A stretch of DNA of 38,502 nt. Origin: Curtobacterium sp. VKM Ac-1376. GTDB taxonomy: Bacteria > Actinomycetota > Actinomycetes > Actinomycetales > Microbacteriaceae. Positions 24,601 to 33,370 of the stretch are shown here, in pieces. Numbering within the stretch: position 1 is the stretch's first letter; each line of letters opens with the position of its first letter. The notes beneath the pieces are model-generated. The model was not told where the DNA came from, ran no database searches, and saw only the letters and a program-made list of their open reading frames with translations. The position numbers and the translations under genes were made by a program. Where the stretch lies: assembly GCF_015351025.1 (NCBI RefSeq), contig NZ_JADKRV010000012.1:35783-74284 (forward strand), written 5' to 3'.

Positions 24601-27044
24601 TCACGCCGCCAGGTCGCGCCAGCGGGGTCGGTGACGGCCTGGAGGCGCGACAAGGCGTCGTGCGCGAACGTCCAGACCGCGCCGCCCGGCAACGCGAGCT
24701 CCGCCAGGTTCCCCTGGTCGTCGAACGTCCGTGAGACACGGCGACCCAGCGGGTCGGTCGTGGTCGCGAGTTCGCCGTTCGGGGCGTACTCGAGCGTCGT
24801 CCGTGCTCCGAGCGGGTCCGTGATCGCGGCGATCCGTGCTCCGGCGGCGTACTCGAAACGCCAGACGGCTCCGTCGGCGTCACGTCGTTCGACCAGGAGC
24901 CCGGCGGCGTCGTAGCGGTACTCGCTCCGTGCGCCGGAGGGGCTGGTCGCGGCGACCGGGTGACCGGCGGCATCGCGCTCGATCCGAGCGGTGTCGCCGA
25001 CGGCGTTGGTGGTCGAGACGAGCTCACCGAACGCGTCGTAGGAGAGCGTCAGGACCACGCCGGTCGGGTCGACGACGTGGGTGAGGGAGCCGTCCTGCCA
25101 GGTCAGCTCCGTCCGGCCGCCGACGGGGTCGACGATGACCGACGGGTCACGGTCGTCGCCCACGTACTCGTAGGTCACGACGGCACCGGCCTCGGTGACG
25201 ACCGTCGTCACGCGGTCCTGGTCGTCGTACCCGTAGGTCAGGTCGCCGCCGGACGGCGTGACGGTCCGGGTCTTCCGGCCGCGGTCGTCGTAGGCGTGGA
25301 CGGTCACCGAGCCGTCGCGCTCGGTCGCCGACACGAGGTTGCCGTGCCGGTCGTAGCTCATGGACTGGCGGCGGTCGTCGGAGTCGATGACCCCGACCAG
25401 ACGCCCCTTGGCGTCGGCGATGTAGGAGTTCGACCGCGAGCCGTCGTGGTCGGACACCACCGTGACGCGGCCGGGCAGGTACGCGAAGCGCACGGTGCGG
25501 CCGTGCGGGCTGATCTGTTCGACCACACGGCGTTGTGCGTCGTAGGTGTTGTCGACCTCGACGACACCGGCCGCGCTCGTGACCGTGGTGATCAGGTCGT
25601 CGTCGTTCCAGCCGTAGGTCCGGGTGCCGACGGCGTCGGTCGCCGAGACGAGTCGGCCGTGATCGTCGTACCCGTACTCGACCCGGCGGCCGTCGGAGGC
25701 GCGGAGCACCGCGACCCGGCCGTCGACGTGGTCGATGTCGATCGAGCGGCCGCGCTCGTGCACCAGGCGGACGACGGTGTCGTCGGCCTCCCGCTCGACG
25801 TGGACCGCCGTGCCCGCGCCACGGCGCTGCCCGAGCCACTGTCCGGACGGCGAGAAGTCGATGCGCTCGCCCTGGTTGTCGCGGACGACGAGCCGGTCGC
25901 CCTCGGCCGCGAGCCAGCGGTTCTCGCCGACGCCGCGGGCCCAGCCGTCACCGTCGCGCGGGAAGCGCACCTGGCGACCGTCGGCGCCGACGAACGACGC
26001 GCCTTCGTCGTCGAGGATCAGGCGGGTCTCGAGGATCGACGCCCATCCCGGTCCGAAGAGCCCGACGTGCTGGTCGAGGGAGTTGTACATGCGGGTCACC
26101 TGCAACGCCGCAGATGCACCGGTGAACGCCAGGTCGAGCTCCGGCTCGAGGAAGTTGCCCGTCGTGGTGTTCACCGGGTCCATCGAGAAGCCGGTCGTGG
26201 GCTGGGCGCCGTAGGCCGTCGGCGGCTCGAACTGCAGGTCGGTGCGGGTCTGGGAGACCCCGGCGGCGGCGAGCGCGGCTGCGAGCCCGGAGTCCGCGAC
26301 GGTCGAGACCTCGCCCTCGCCGCCGGCGGCCGCGAACGCGTCGGCGACGGTGTTGGCCCAGGTGACGTCCTGGTCGTTCGCCGCGATCCACTGCTCGAAC
26401 GCCGTCACGACGCTGCCGGCGTCGATGTGGGCCCATGAGCACTTCGCCGCGAAGTCGGCGAGCTTGCCGCGGAGCGCCCCGGGCTTGCCGTCGAGGGCGC
26501 GGTTCAGCGCCGAGGAACCGGTCGCGAACGAGCGGAGGTCGGCGGGCCGGGCGGACGACGTGCCGCCACCGCCCCCACCGCCGGCTCCGGGGTTCGGGGT
26601 GTCACGCGGCTTCGTCGTGACCGCCGGCGGGTCGAACTTCGGCGCCGGTTCGTTCTCGACGGTCGGCATCGGGTCGTAGTGGAAGGAGTCGTTGAGGAAG
26701 TCCTGGAACCCGTTGCGATCGTCCTCACGCTCCTGCCACTCGCGAGCGGTCTTGCGGCGCGCACGCTCGTCCGCGGCGGCGGTCTTCATCGTGTCGATCC
26801 ACCCGGCGATGGTCTCGAGGGCATCGACGATGCTGGTGGCGTCGCTCGACGCCGTCCCCGCGTTCTGCGTGAAGAGCTGCGAGAAGTGCCCGCGGAACTC
26901 CTGGGAGGCGGTCGTGACGTACGACTGTCTCGATGCCTTCTGACCGCTGATCGCGTCAGCCGACGTGGTCAGTGAACTCTTCAGCGCATCAGCGGTCGCG
27001 TCGTCGAACTCGATCGGATCCGTGTTGGCGTGGATCTTCGCCAT
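21624..27044 (-). CDS. RHS/YD-repeat polymorphic toxin with WXG-like N-terminus and ART-like C-terminus
   Basis: The 1806-aa protein has four parts. Residues 1-115 are helical and WXG100-like, typical of type VII-exported toxins. A Pro/Gly-rich linker precedes a DUF6531-type start (DPVNTTTGNFLEPELDL, about 288). About twenty YD repeats (patterns such as YDAAGRLV, TTYEYD) form the shell, closed by the RHS core end PYSYAGNDPLQAVDPLG (about 1490-1506). The variable tip (1507-1806) has two hydrophobic helices, Gly/Ala-rich spacers and a final domain (about 1690-1806) with FRSGD, GEFWSSDLP and YRGGTNQTFVP. That order resembles TreTu-like ADP-ribosyltransferase toxins, though the expected catalytic Glu is not obvious. 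ATG 27044 follows TGGGGGGA. Its likely partners are the WXG100 gene before it and the immunity gene after it. Confidence 0.88.
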   Translation of the reverse strand: MAKIHANTDPIEFDDATADALKSSLTTSADAISGQKASRQSYVTTASQEFRGHFSQLFTQNAGTASSDATSIVDALETIAGWIDTMKTAAADERARRKTAREWQEREDDRNGFQDFLNDSFHYDPMPTVENEPAPKFDPPAVTTKPRDTPNPGAGGGGGGGTSSARPADLRSFATGSSALNRALDGKPGALRGKLADFAAKCSWAHIDAGSVVTAFEQWIAANDQDVTWANTVADAFAAAGGEGEVSTVADSGLAAALAAAGVSQTRTDLQFEPPTAYGAQPTTGFSMDPVNTTTGNFLEPELDLAFTGASAALQVTRMYNSLDQHVGLFGPGWASILETRLILDDEGASFVGADGRQVRFPRDGDGWARGVGENRWLAAEGDRLVVRDNQGERIDFSPSGQWLGQRRGAGTAVHVEREADDTVVRLVHERGRSIDIDHVDGRVAVLRASDGRRVEYGYDDHGRLVSATDAVGTRTYGWNDDDLITTVTSAAGVVEVDNTYDAQRRVVEQISPHGRTVRFAYLPGRVTVVSDHDGSRSNSYIADAKGRLVGVIDSDDRRQSMSYDRHGNLVSATERDGSVTVHAYDDRGRKTRTVTPSGGDLTYGYDDQDRVTTVVTEAGAVVTYEYVGDDRDPSVIVDPVGGRTELTWQDGSLTHVVDPTGVVLTLSYDAFGELVSTTNAVGDTARIERDAAGHPVAATSPSGARSEYRYDAAGLLVERRDADGAVWRFEYAAGARIAAITDPLGARTTLEYAPNGELATTTDPLGRRVSRTFDDQGNLAELALPGGAVWTFAHDALSRLQAVTDPAGATWRREYDVVGELTATVDPTGVRQEFSDDVATGVATLRDAFDTATVRFDEYGRPVESTSAETGSELVTYDAAGRPVELVDGEGGLTRLERDLAGRVVALVTPSGARSTYEYDACGRPAAATDAAGARTTLTYDADSRVVARTLPTGEVEEVTYDAVGRVVTQTTPGSGTARFRYDQAGRLVSSHDARFGRRRFRYDAAGQLIQVVNGLDGVTSFEYDERGRLVTITDPAGGTTRREYDAADRVVAVTDPLGRTTTAAYDPAGRQIRQTDPDGRTTEWTYDAAGRQRAVLVDGAVQSEITRDTVHRTVVVSDHTRGAGRTIEHELQHDRRGLLVRRARGDKSVAWEYDADGNRTARVDPNGTRTTYRRDAVGRVVGADRDGTAAGTFSYDASGRIVQAATGDLVQSWSYEGGALVAHTSTTLDGATSTRIERDADARITAIDGPSGAVSYEYDAAGQLVRAGGSTWTYDDGGRLVVESVGGVETRHEYDAAGQLVATITEVGRTEYVHDGLGRRIRRTAADDSTTEYAWSDLGYLAAVVDRDASYAETGRLDVWVDALGELAEVGGVAAWWDSASVVPSLISIADTSLLDLPGGVTAIGDAVTQPAWRSARATDAADPWAALAAVTDVGLPAGVSLTGSGGVSVAGLEWLGARVYDPAARGFLSVDPLAPILGAAWSGNPYSYAGNDPLQAVDPLGLRPATDKDLQAYRDAHQGAIAAVGNWWNDNWEYVVAGAAIVAGVALMATGVGGPAGIAVMALAGGLMSGGISVATQKAEKGTVDWGTVGKDALIGTATGALGAGTGAALAAKMGTGLAARAATGVASGAVEGGGTGALNYATAPGPHTVNGFLQATGSQAVVGAASSGLTAYRPKWLSSENASTFKWGLYRSTYVHEGTTMFRSGDVNGFHSGEFWSSDLPRSIAQVREDKALPIRWANGGKESIQNAGFAGEFTQKMPAYKGLTAPQTGLNGDFYRGGTNQTFVPRAYDAVDIKGYWSLTP

Positions 27045-27113
27045 GGTCGTCCCCCCAGGGTCGGTGCTCGTCGTGCTGGTCGTGCTGGTGAAGCGGCCCC
27101 ACCGACCGCGAAC

Positions 27114-27145
27114 GCCCGGACCGCCGCGTGTGCGACGGTCCGGGC
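27114..27145. terminator. Hairpin between the WXG100-like and RHS genes
   Basis: Arms GCCCGGACCG (27114-27123) and CGGTCCGGGC (27136-27145) pair perfectly, with CCGC/GCGA extra pairing near the loop. It lies 16 nt past the WXG100 stop. There is no U-tract, so partial termination or mRNA end protection that favours the small first gene is likely. Confidence 0.65.
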
Positions 27146-27161
27146 GGGAACAGGCTGGTGC

Positions 27162-27443
27162 TTACGCGCCGCCACCTGCGGTGAAGATGTCCTGCGAGAT
27201 CTTGTCGAGCTGCGTGCGGAGCTGCTCGAGCTCCGTCTTCGCCTTGTCGAGCGCAGCCTTGGTCTCCGGCCAGGTCGAACCGCGGAACGTCGCCGCGAGC
27301 GGGCCGTCCCAGACGTTCGAGTCGGAGAGGATCCGGCCCTGCGCGTCGAGCTGCGAGATCTGGTCGGTGAAACCACCGTTGACGATCGACTGGACCTGAC
27401 GGATGGCGGTCTTGGCCTGCTCGGTCGAAAGGACACGCGACAT
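27162..27443 (-). CDS. WXG100-family-like small secreted protein
   Basis: This 93-aa all-helical protein has a Trp-x-Gly element in the middle ([16 protein letters not shown], about 50-65) between two amphipathic helices, the hairpin of ESAT-6/WXG100 proteins, though the length between helices and the extra Trp make it a variant. ATG 27443 follows AGAGG by 8 nt; the longer frame lacks a site. It immediately precedes the RHS toxin gene, 117 nt apart, so it may be a co-secreted partner or targeting helper for the toxin's own WXG-like N-terminus. Confidence 0.8.
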   Translation of the reverse strand: MSRVLSTEQAKTAIRQVQSIVNGGFTDQISQLDAQGRILSDSNVWDGPLAATFRGSTWPETKAALDKAKTELEQLRTQLDKISQDIFTAGGGA

Positions 27444-27580
27444 GATGAACCTCTTCTCATTCGTAGCTGCACCCCCGCGCAGTGGAATCCCCCCGGAGGC
27501 TCTGACACGGGCCACCATACCCACAACCCGGGGCAGATGTCACCGTCGGTATTTCGTGACCGTTCCTCCACACACCGACG

Positions 27581-27602
27581 GTTCACCGCCGGTTTCCACA
27601 GC
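27581..27602 (+). promoter_or_regulatory. Weak Pho box before ppk1
   Basis: Two adjacent 11-bp units, GTTCACCGCCG (27581) and GTTTCCACAGC (27592), fit the Pho box pattern; the second is degenerate. They lie 50 nt before ppk1. PhoP control of ppk is known in Streptomyces. No good -10 follows, so this call is tentative. Confidence 0.4.
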
Positions 27603-27651
27603 GGCCACCAGAGCCCCTCCGGCAGCAGGGGCCGGGTGGCAGGATGAGGGG

Positions 27652-29817
27652 ATGGACACCGAACCGCAGCTCGACGGCGAATCCGTCGCACCCGATCTCG
27701 ACGACTTCGACGAGGTCGTGGAGATCGAGCACGAGTCGCTGCCGACGGACCGGTACTTCGACCGCGAGCTCAGCTGGCTGCGCTTCAACCAGCGCGTGCT
27801 CGAACTGGGCGAGGACCGCACACAGCCCCTGCTCGAGCGGGCGAACTTCCTGGCGATCTTCGCGTCCAACCTCGACGAGTTCTTCATGGTCCGCGTCGCC
27901 GGCCTGAAGCGCCGCATCGACACCGGCATCGCCGTCCCGACCAACGTCGGTCGCGCTCCCAGCGACGTCCTCCGTGACATCGCGAAGAAGGCCCACGAGC
28001 TGCAGGACCGGCACGCGCAGGCGTTCATCGGGTCGCTCAAGCCCGACCTCGATGCCGCGGGCATCCACATCGAGCACTGGTCCGACCTGGACGAGGCCGA
28101 CCGGCTGCGGATGCGCGAGTACTTCAACGAGCAGATCTTCCCGGTGCTCATGCCCCTGGCGGTCGACCCGGCGCACCCGTTCCCTTACATCTCCGGGCTC
28201 TCGCTGAACCTGGCGGTGCGGGTCCGCAACCCGAAGTCGCAGCGGCAGGAGTTCGCGCGCCTCAAGGTGCCGCAGAACTTCTCGCGGTTCATCAAGCTGC
28301 CGGACGACAACTCCGGCCGGATGCGCTTCATCCCGCTCGAAGACCTCATCGCGAACCACCTCGACGACCTGTTCCCGGGGATGGAGGTGCTCGAGCACCA
28401 CGTGTTCCGGGTCACCCGCAACGAGGACGTCGAGATCGAGGAGGACGAGGCCGAGAACCTCATCCAGGCGCTGGAGCGCGAGCTCCTCCGCCGCCGGTTC
28501 GGCCCGCCCATCCGACTCGAGATCACCGAGGACATGGACCCGGTGACCCTCGACCTGCTCGTGCGCGAACTCGACATCACCGAGCAAGAGGTCTTCCGTC
28601 TGCCGTCGCCACTCGACCTCGGCGGGCTGTTCGAGATCTCCAAGATCAACCGCCCGGACCTGCACTACCCGAAGCACGTGCCGACGACCCCCGTGCAGTT
28701 CCAGCCGGGCGAGCCGAACACCAAGCCCGACCTGTTCCGCGCGATCAAGGCGCGGGACGTGCTCGTGCACCACCCGTACGAGTCCTTCGCGACGAGCGTG
28801 CAGGCGTTCCTCGAGCAGGCCGCCGCCGACCCGAACGTGCTGGCGATCAAGCAGACGCTGTACCGCACCTCCGGCGACAGCCCCATCGTCGAGGCACTCA
28901 TCGACGCCGCGGCGGCCGGCAAGCAGGTCCTCGCCCTGGTCGAGATCAAGGCCCGCTTCGACGAGCAGAACAACATCACGTGGGCGCGCAAGCTCGAGAA
29001 GGCGGGCGTGCACGTGGTCTACGGCCTGGTCGGGCTGAAGACGCACTCCAAGCTGGTGCTCGTCATCCGGCAAGAGGGCGGGACGCTCAAGCACTACAGC
29101 CACATCGGCACGGGCAACTACAACCCGAAGACCTCGCGCATCTACGAGGACATGGGGCTCTTCACGTCGGACGACACCGTGGGCAAGGACCTCACCCGCC
29201 TGTTCAACGAGCTGTCCGGTTACGCGATCGAGAAGAAGTTCAAGCGACTGCTCGTGGCGCCGCTCCACCTGCGCAAGGGCCTGCTCAAGCGCATCCAGAC
29301 CGAGGCCGCCAACGCCCGCGCCGGCAAGCCCTCCGGCATCCGGATCAAGGTCAACTCGATGGTCGACGAGCAGATCATCGACGCGCTCTACCTGGCGAGC
29401 CAGGCCGGTGTGCCGATCGACGTCTGGGTCCGCGGCATCTGCTCACTCAAGCCGGGGATGGAGGGCGTCAGCGACACCATCCGTGTCCGGAGCGTCGTCG
29501 GTCGCTACCTCGAGCACTCCCGCGCGTTCGCGTTCCACAACGACGGTGACCCGGCGGTGTTCATCGGCAGCGCCGACATGATGCACCGCAACCTGGACCG
29601 TCGCGTCGAGGCACTCGTGCGACTGACCGCGCCGGACCACATCAACGAGGTCCAGGAGATGTTCGACCTGGCGATGGCTGACACCGCCAGCTCGTGGCAC
29701 CTGGAGTCCGACGGCGAGTGGACGCGGCACTCCACCGACGATGAGGGCCGCCCGCTCGAGGACGTGCAGAATGTGACCATGCGGAAGATCTCGGCTCGGA
29801 AGCGCTCCACTCGGTGA
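27652..29817 (+). CDS. ppk1: Polyphosphate kinase Ppk1
   Basis: The 721-aa enzyme reversibly makes polyphosphate from ATP. The N-terminal domain starts [20 protein letters not shown], the head domain follows, and the two catalytic C-terminal domains carry the phospholipase-D-like histidines: [13 protein letters not shown] with [13 protein letters not shown] (about 464-493), and [21 protein letters not shown] near 630. Length is normal. ATG 27652 follows GGATGAGG. Its stop overlaps the next gene's GTG as GTGA. The ppk1-mutT1 pair is also found in mycobacteria. Confidence 0.97.
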   Translation: MDTEPQLDGESVAPDLDDFDEVVEIEHESLPTDRYFDRELSWLRFNQRVLELGEDRTQPLLERANFLAIFASNLDEFFMVRVAGLKRRIDTGIAVPTNVGRAPSDVLRDIAKKAHELQDRHAQAFIGSLKPDLDAAGIHIEHWSDLDEADRLRMREYFNEQIFPVLMPLAVDPAHPFPYISGLSLNLAVRVRNPKSQRQEFARLKVPQNFSRFIKLPDDNSGRMRFIPLEDLIANHLDDLFPGMEVLEHHVFRVTRNEDVEIEEDEAENLIQALERELLRRRFGPPIRLEITEDMDPVTLDLLVRELDITEQEVFRLPSPLDLGGLFEISKINRPDLHYPKHVPTTPVQFQPGEPNTKPDLFRAIKARDVLVHHPYESFATSVQAFLEQAAADPNVLAIKQTLYRTSGDSPIVEALIDAAAAGKQVLALVEIKARFDEQNNITWARKLEKAGVHVVYGLVGLKTHSKLVLVIRQEGGTLKHYSHIGTGNYNPKTSRIYEDMGLFTSDDTVGKDLTRLFNELSGYAIEKKFKRLLVAPLHLRKGLLKRIQTEAANARAGKPSGIRIKVNSMVDEQIIDALYLASQAGVPIDVWVRGICSLKPGMEGVSDTIRVRSVVGRYLEHSRAFAFHNDGDPAVFIGSADMMHRNLDRRVEALVRLTAPDHINEVQEMFDLAMADTASSWHLESDGEWTRHSTDDEGRPLEDVQNVTMRKISARKRSTR

Positions 29818-30761
29818 GCGGCGGTCCCTCGGGTCCCGTGGTCGCCGGGGGTGCGGTCGTCTGGCGTGAACAGGACGGCACACCCCTCGTGCTGCTCATC
29901 CACCGCGACCACCACAAGGACGTCTCCCTGCCCAAGGGCAAGGTGGACCCGGGCGAGGCCGTCCCGACGACCGCGGTCCGCGAGATCGACGAGGAGACCG
30001 GGTACCGCGTGCACCTCGGCGCACCGCTCGGCACCGCCGAGTACGTGCTGCCGAACGGTCGCGACAAGATCGTGCACTACTGGACAGCCCGCGTCTCGGC
30101 GAAGGAGTACGCCCGCGCCGGTGCCTTCACCCCGAACCACGAGGTCGCCGCGCTCGAGTGGGTCACCATCGACGACGCCCGGAACCGCCTGACGTACGAG
30201 CGGGACGTCGCGATCCTCGACCGGTTCGCCGAGCGCGCGGCGGTCGGGCAGCACCGTACCTTCGCCCTGATCACCCTGCGCCACGCGAAGACCGTGCCCG
30301 GCTCGGACTGGGACGGCCCAGACGCCACCCGTCCGCTCCTGCCCGTCGGCCGGTCGCAGGCCAGGGCAGTCGCGGCACCGATCGCCGCGTTCGGCCCGAA
30401 GAAGATCGTCAGCAGCACGGCCGCCCGCTGCCTGGCGACCGTCGAACCGCTGTCCGCGACCACCAGGCTCGGCGTCTCGACCTCTCCGGACATCAGCCAG
30501 GACGCCCACGACCGCGGTGCTGCCGACGTCAAGGGCGTGGTCCGCCGCCGGCTCGACAAGGGCAAGTCCGCCGTCCTCTGCTCGCACGGGCCGGTGCTGC
30601 CCGACATCATCGCCAGGATCGCCACCGTGACCGCCGACGACTCGGGTCGCTTCGACCTGCGCCGTGCCGCGATGCTGTCGGTCGGGGACTTCTCCGTGAT
30701 GCACATCGCCGGCGACACCCTCGTCGCCGTCGAGACCCACCGCAACACGATCCCGGCGTAA
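29814..30761 (+). CDS. mutT1: MutT1-type Nudix hydrolase with C-terminal histidine phosphatase domain
   Basis: The 315-aa protein joins a Nudix domain (about 8-140) with a histidine phosphatase domain (about 148-310), the MutT1 architecture that clears 8-oxo-(d)GTP and diadenosine polyphosphates in mycobacteria. The Nudix box is [20 protein letters not shown] (about 41-60) followed by TGY. The phosphatase domain starts ITLRHAKT and has the later histidine in [13 protein letters not shown] 29814 overlaps the ppk1 stop, so the pair is coupled. Coupling fits shared polyphosphate/nucleotide housekeeping. Confidence 0.92.
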   Translation: MSGGPSGPVVAGGAVVWREQDGTPLVLLIHRDHHKDVSLPKGKVDPGEAVPTTAVREIDEETGYRVHLGAPLGTAEYVLPNGRDKIVHYWTARVSAKEYARAGAFTPNHEVAALEWVTIDDARNRLTYERDVAILDRFAERAAVGQHRTFALITLRHAKTVPGSDWDGPDATRPLLPVGRSQARAVAAPIAAFGPKKIVSSTAARCLATVEPLSATTRLGVSTSPDISQDAHDRGAADVKGVVRRRLDKGKSAVLCSHGPVLPDIIARIATVTADDSGRFDLRRAAMLSVGDFSVMHIAGDTLVAVETHRNTIPA

Positions 30762-30764
30762 GCC

Positions 30765-30874
30765 CAGCAGCGCCAGCGCCAGCGCCAGCACCAGCTCGAC
30801 TGCCAGCGCCCGCATGGCGTTGACCCGGCCGCGCGCCGGGGTCCCGCCGCGCGCCGGGGTCCCGCCGCGCCCGG
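30765..30874 (+). repeat. Short simple repeats after mutT1
   Basis: AGCGCC/AGCACC-type hexamers repeat at 30765-30798, and an 18-nt unit, GCGCGCCGGGGTCCCGCC, is present twice (30831-30848, 30849-30866) with a partial third copy. The stretch from 30762 to the Pho box holds no gene. Confidence 0.75.
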
Positions 30875-31005
30875 AAACCCGATCCCGGGCCTCCCGACCG
30901 CTCACGCGCGATCATGCGTGTGCATCTTCCGGACGCAAGCACAGTGCCCCGATCCTGCTCCCCGCAGGACCCCGGCGCACGCCGCCCCGACGGGCACAAC
31001 CCCTC

Positions 31006-31049
31006 GTTCACCTTCCGTTCACCAACGCGGGTGATCCCCGTCACCTCGC
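31006..31049 (+). promoter_or_regulatory. Pho box of the pst operon
   Basis: Four 11-bp units follow each other: GTTCACCTTCC (31006), GTTCACCAACG (31017), CGGGTGATCCC (31028, degenerate) and CGTCACCTCGC (31039). The first two match the actinobacterial Pho box and the fourth resembles the second unit of the phoU box. It ends five bases before the -10 TACAGT, so it replaces the -35 region, as expected for RegX3/PhoP-type activation. Confidence 0.85.
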
Positions 31050-31054
31050 GTCCC

Positions 31055-31060
31055 TACAGT
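31055..31060 (+). promoter_or_regulatory. -10 element of pstS
   Basis: TACAGT lies five bases after the Pho box and gives a start near 31067, leaving a 60-nt leader. The ribosome site GAAGGGA is at about 31118-31124. Confidence 0.6.
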
Positions 31061-31129
31061 CTCTCCCGGGTCGGCACCGGCCCAGGGACCGCAGTGGTCC
31101 CACTGCATTCCATTCCCGAAGGGACCCCT

Positions 31130-32236
31130 GTGAACATCAAGCGAATCGGTTCGATCGCAGCTATCGCGATCGCCGGCGCAGTCGTGCTCTCCTCGTGCGC
31201 GGCGAACGAGGACGCGGGCAGCACCGAGTCCTCCTCCAGCAGCACCAACGACTACTCGAGCCTCTCCGGCACCCTGACGGGCTCCGGCTCGTCCGCACAG
31301 CAGACCGCGCAGGCCACCTGGGCCGCCGGCTTCCAGAACGAGGCCTCGGGCGTCACGGTGAACTACTCGCCCGACGGTTCGGGCGCAGGCCGCGAGAACT
31401 TCATCTCGGGCGCTGCGGACTTCGCCGGCTCGGACGCCGCACTGAACGACGAAGAGCTCTCCGGTACCTTCGAGTCCTGCAAGGCGGACACCAAGGCCAT
31501 CGACGTCCCCGTCTACATCTCCCCGATCGCGATCGCCTACAAGGTCGACGGCGTCAGCGACCTGACCCTCGACGCGAAGACCATCGCGGGCATCTTCTCG
31601 GGCAAGATCACCAACTGGGACGACTCGCAGATCGCCGACCTGAACGACGGCGTCGACCTGCCGGACGCGAACATCACGGTCGTGCACCGCTCCGACGACT
31701 CGGGCACCACCCAGAACTTCTCGGAGTACGTCTCCGCGAACGCCGGTGACGTCTGGACCGAAGAGCCGAGCCAGACCTACCCGTACTCGGTCGGTGACAG
31801 CGCGAAGGGCACCTCCGGTGTCGCCTCCGCGATGGGCAGCGCCACCAACGCCATCACCTACATCGACGACTCCGGCGCGGGCGACCTCGACAAGGCGAAG
31901 CTGATGGTCGGCGACACGGCGACCGAGATCTCGGCCGAGGGCGCCGCGCAGGTCGTCGCCGACTCCGAAGTCGCGACGGGCCGCGAGGACAACGACCTCG
32001 CCATCGAGATCGACCGCAAGGACACCGCTGACGGTGCCTGGCCGCTGGTCCTCGTCTCCTACGCCATCGCGTGCCAGGAGTACCAGGACGCCGACAAGGC
32101 CGAGCTCGTGAAGGGCTACCTGGACTACGTCGTCTCCGGCGACGCCCAGGACGCCGCTGCGAAGGAGGCCAAGTCGGCCGCCCTCTCCTCCGACCTCGCC
32201 GAGAAGGCGAAGTCCGCGGTGGACTCCATCAAGTAA
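31130..32236 (+). CDS. pstS: Phosphate-binding lipoprotein PstS
   Basis: This 368-aa lipoprotein binds phosphate for the PstCAB transporter. The signal peptide ends at VVLSSC, with the lipidated Cys at 23, followed by a Ser/Glu-rich spacer. The phosphate-site features are present: SGSSAQQ, SPDGSGAGRENFISGAADFAGSD (two runs) and HRSDDSGTTQNF. GTG 31130 follows GAAGGGA; upstream frames do not contain a signal peptide. It is the first gene of pstSCAB, under a clear Pho box, and is followed by a hairpin likely to reduce read-through. Confidence 0.96.
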   Translation: MNIKRIGSIAAIAIAGAVVLSSCAANEDAGSTESSSSSTNDYSSLSGTLTGSGSSAQQTAQATWAAGFQNEASGVTVNYSPDGSGAGRENFISGAADFAGSDAALNDEELSGTFESCKADTKAIDVPVYISPIAIAYKVDGVSDLTLDAKTIAGIFSGKITNWDDSQIADLNDGVDLPDANITVVHRSDDSGTTQNFSEYVSANAGDVWTEEPSQTYPYSVGDSAKGTSGVASAMGSATNAITYIDDSGAGDLDKAKLMVGDTATEISAEGAAQVVADSEVATGREDNDLAIEIDRKDTADGAWPLVLVSYAIACQEYQDADKAELVKGYLDYVVSGDAQDAAAKEAKSAALSSDLAEKAKSAVDSIK

Positions 32237-32248
32237 CACCCCCTGAGC

Positions 32249-32287
32249 GCCCGGACGCCGGTCCACCCACCTGACCGGCGTCCGGGC
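32249..32287 (+). terminator. Attenuating hairpin between pstS and pstC
   Basis: A perfect 14-bp stem, GCCCGGACGCCGGT (32249-32262) with its complement at 32274-32287, has an 11-nt loop. It begins 12 nt past the pstS stop and has no U-tract. It probably limits read-through or stabilises the pstS mRNA so that the binding protein exceeds the permease. Confidence 0.75.
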
Positions 32288-32406
32288 ACTCGCCCGTCCG
32301 GGGTTCCACCCGGACGGGCTGCCCCTCCGGGCCCCGTCCGGCCCGGACCCCGCACCACCACCCAGAACCCGTCGCCTCCCCCGGCGTTCCTCCGACAGGA
32401 GTACCC

Positions 32407-33357
32407 ATGACGACCGCACCGGCCCAGCCAGGGGCCACCGTCACCCCGATCAAGCCGAAGGCCGTCGTCCGTGTCGGCGACCGCGTCTTCTCCGCCGCCT
32501 CGGTCATCGCCGGCGGCCTCATCCTCTTCGTGCTCGTCCTCGTCGCGGCGTTCCTCGTCTGGCAGAGCATCCCCGCGTTCTCCGCCAAGGTCGGCGAGCT
32601 GCCGGGCAGCGCGACGAACTTCTGGGACTACGTCGGCCCCCTGGTCTTCGGCACCGTCTGGTCCGCGCTCATCGCGCTCGTGATCGCCGTGCCGCTCTCC
32701 CTCGGGATCGCCCTCTTCATCTCGCACTTCGCACCGCGCCGCCTCGCACCGGTGCTCGGCTACGTGATCGACCTGCTGGCCGCGGTGCCGTCGGTCGTCT
32801 ACGGCCTCTGGGGCATCGCCGTGCTGGCGCCGCTGGTGAAGCCCTTCTACGCGTTCCTGAACGAGTACCTCGGCTGGTTCCCGCTGTTCTCCGGCCAGGT
32901 GTCCGGCACCGGCCGCACGATCCTCACCGCGTCGATCGTCCTCGCCGTCATGGCGATCCCGATCATGACCGCGGTCATGCGTGAGATCTTCCTGCAGGCC
33001 CCGACCCTCAACGAGGAAGCGGCCCTGGCCCTCGGCGCGACGCGCTGGGAGATGATCCGCCTGTCGGTCCTGCCGTTCGCGAAGTCCGGCATCGTGTCCG
33101 CCATCATGCTCGGCCTCGGTCGTGCGCTCGGCGAGACGATGGCGATCGCACTGGTCCTGTCGGTCTCGACGAACGTCACGTTCCAGATGCTGACGTCGCA
33201 GAACCCCTCGACCATCGCCGCGAACATCGCCCTGCAGTTCGCAGAGGCCTCGGGAACAGCCCTGAACGCGCTCATCGCGTCCGGCCTGATCCTCTTCGTC
33301 ATCACCCTGGTCATCAACATGCTCGCGCGGTACATCGTCCGCAGCCGAGTCAGCTGA
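32407..33357 (+). CDS. pstC: Phosphate ABC transporter permease PstC
   Basis: The 316-aa inner membrane permease has six predicted membrane helices after a hydrophilic N-terminus of about 25 residues. The EAA-type cytoplasmic loop is EAALALGATRWEMIRLSVLP (about 204-223), the contact to PstB. ATG 32407 follows CAGGAGT. It is 13 nt upstream of pstA. Length and order are normal for Pst systems. Confidence 0.95.
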   Translation: MTTAPAQPGATVTPIKPKAVVRVGDRVFSAASVIAGGLILFVLVLVAAFLVWQSIPAFSAKVGELPGSATNFWDYVGPLVFGTVWSALIALVIAVPLSLGIALFISHFAPRRLAPVLGYVIDLLAAVPSVVYGLWGIAVLAPLVKPFYAFLNEYLGWFPLFSGQVSGTGRTILTASIVLAVMAIPIMTAVMREIFLQAPTLNEEAALALGATRWEMIRLSVLPFAKSGIVSAIMLGLGRALGETMAIALVLSVSTNVTFQMLTSQNPSTIAANIALQFAEASGTALNALIASGLILFVITLVINMLARYIVRSRVS

Positions 33358-33370
33358 GAGGTCGCACCCG

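Noticed and set aside
23097..24734. A 545-aa open frame antisense within the RHS gene
   Set aside because: It reflects the YD repeats read backwards (repeated VG/RD pattern) and has no ribosome site or domains.
22500..26100. Regular 60-odd-bp similarity in the RHS gene as a CRISPR or mobile repeat
   Set aside because: The units are degenerate, coding in one frame, and match YD repeats of RHS proteins; there are no identical repeats with unique spacers.
27562..27572. GTTCCTCCACA as a third Pho box unit before ppk1
   Set aside because: It is 19 bp from the GTTCACC unit, out of the 11-bp register.
30831..30874. 18-bp repeats before pstS as an operator
   Set aside because: Very GC-rich slippage-type sequence, over 130 bp upstream of the Pho box, without palindromic or 11-bp structure.
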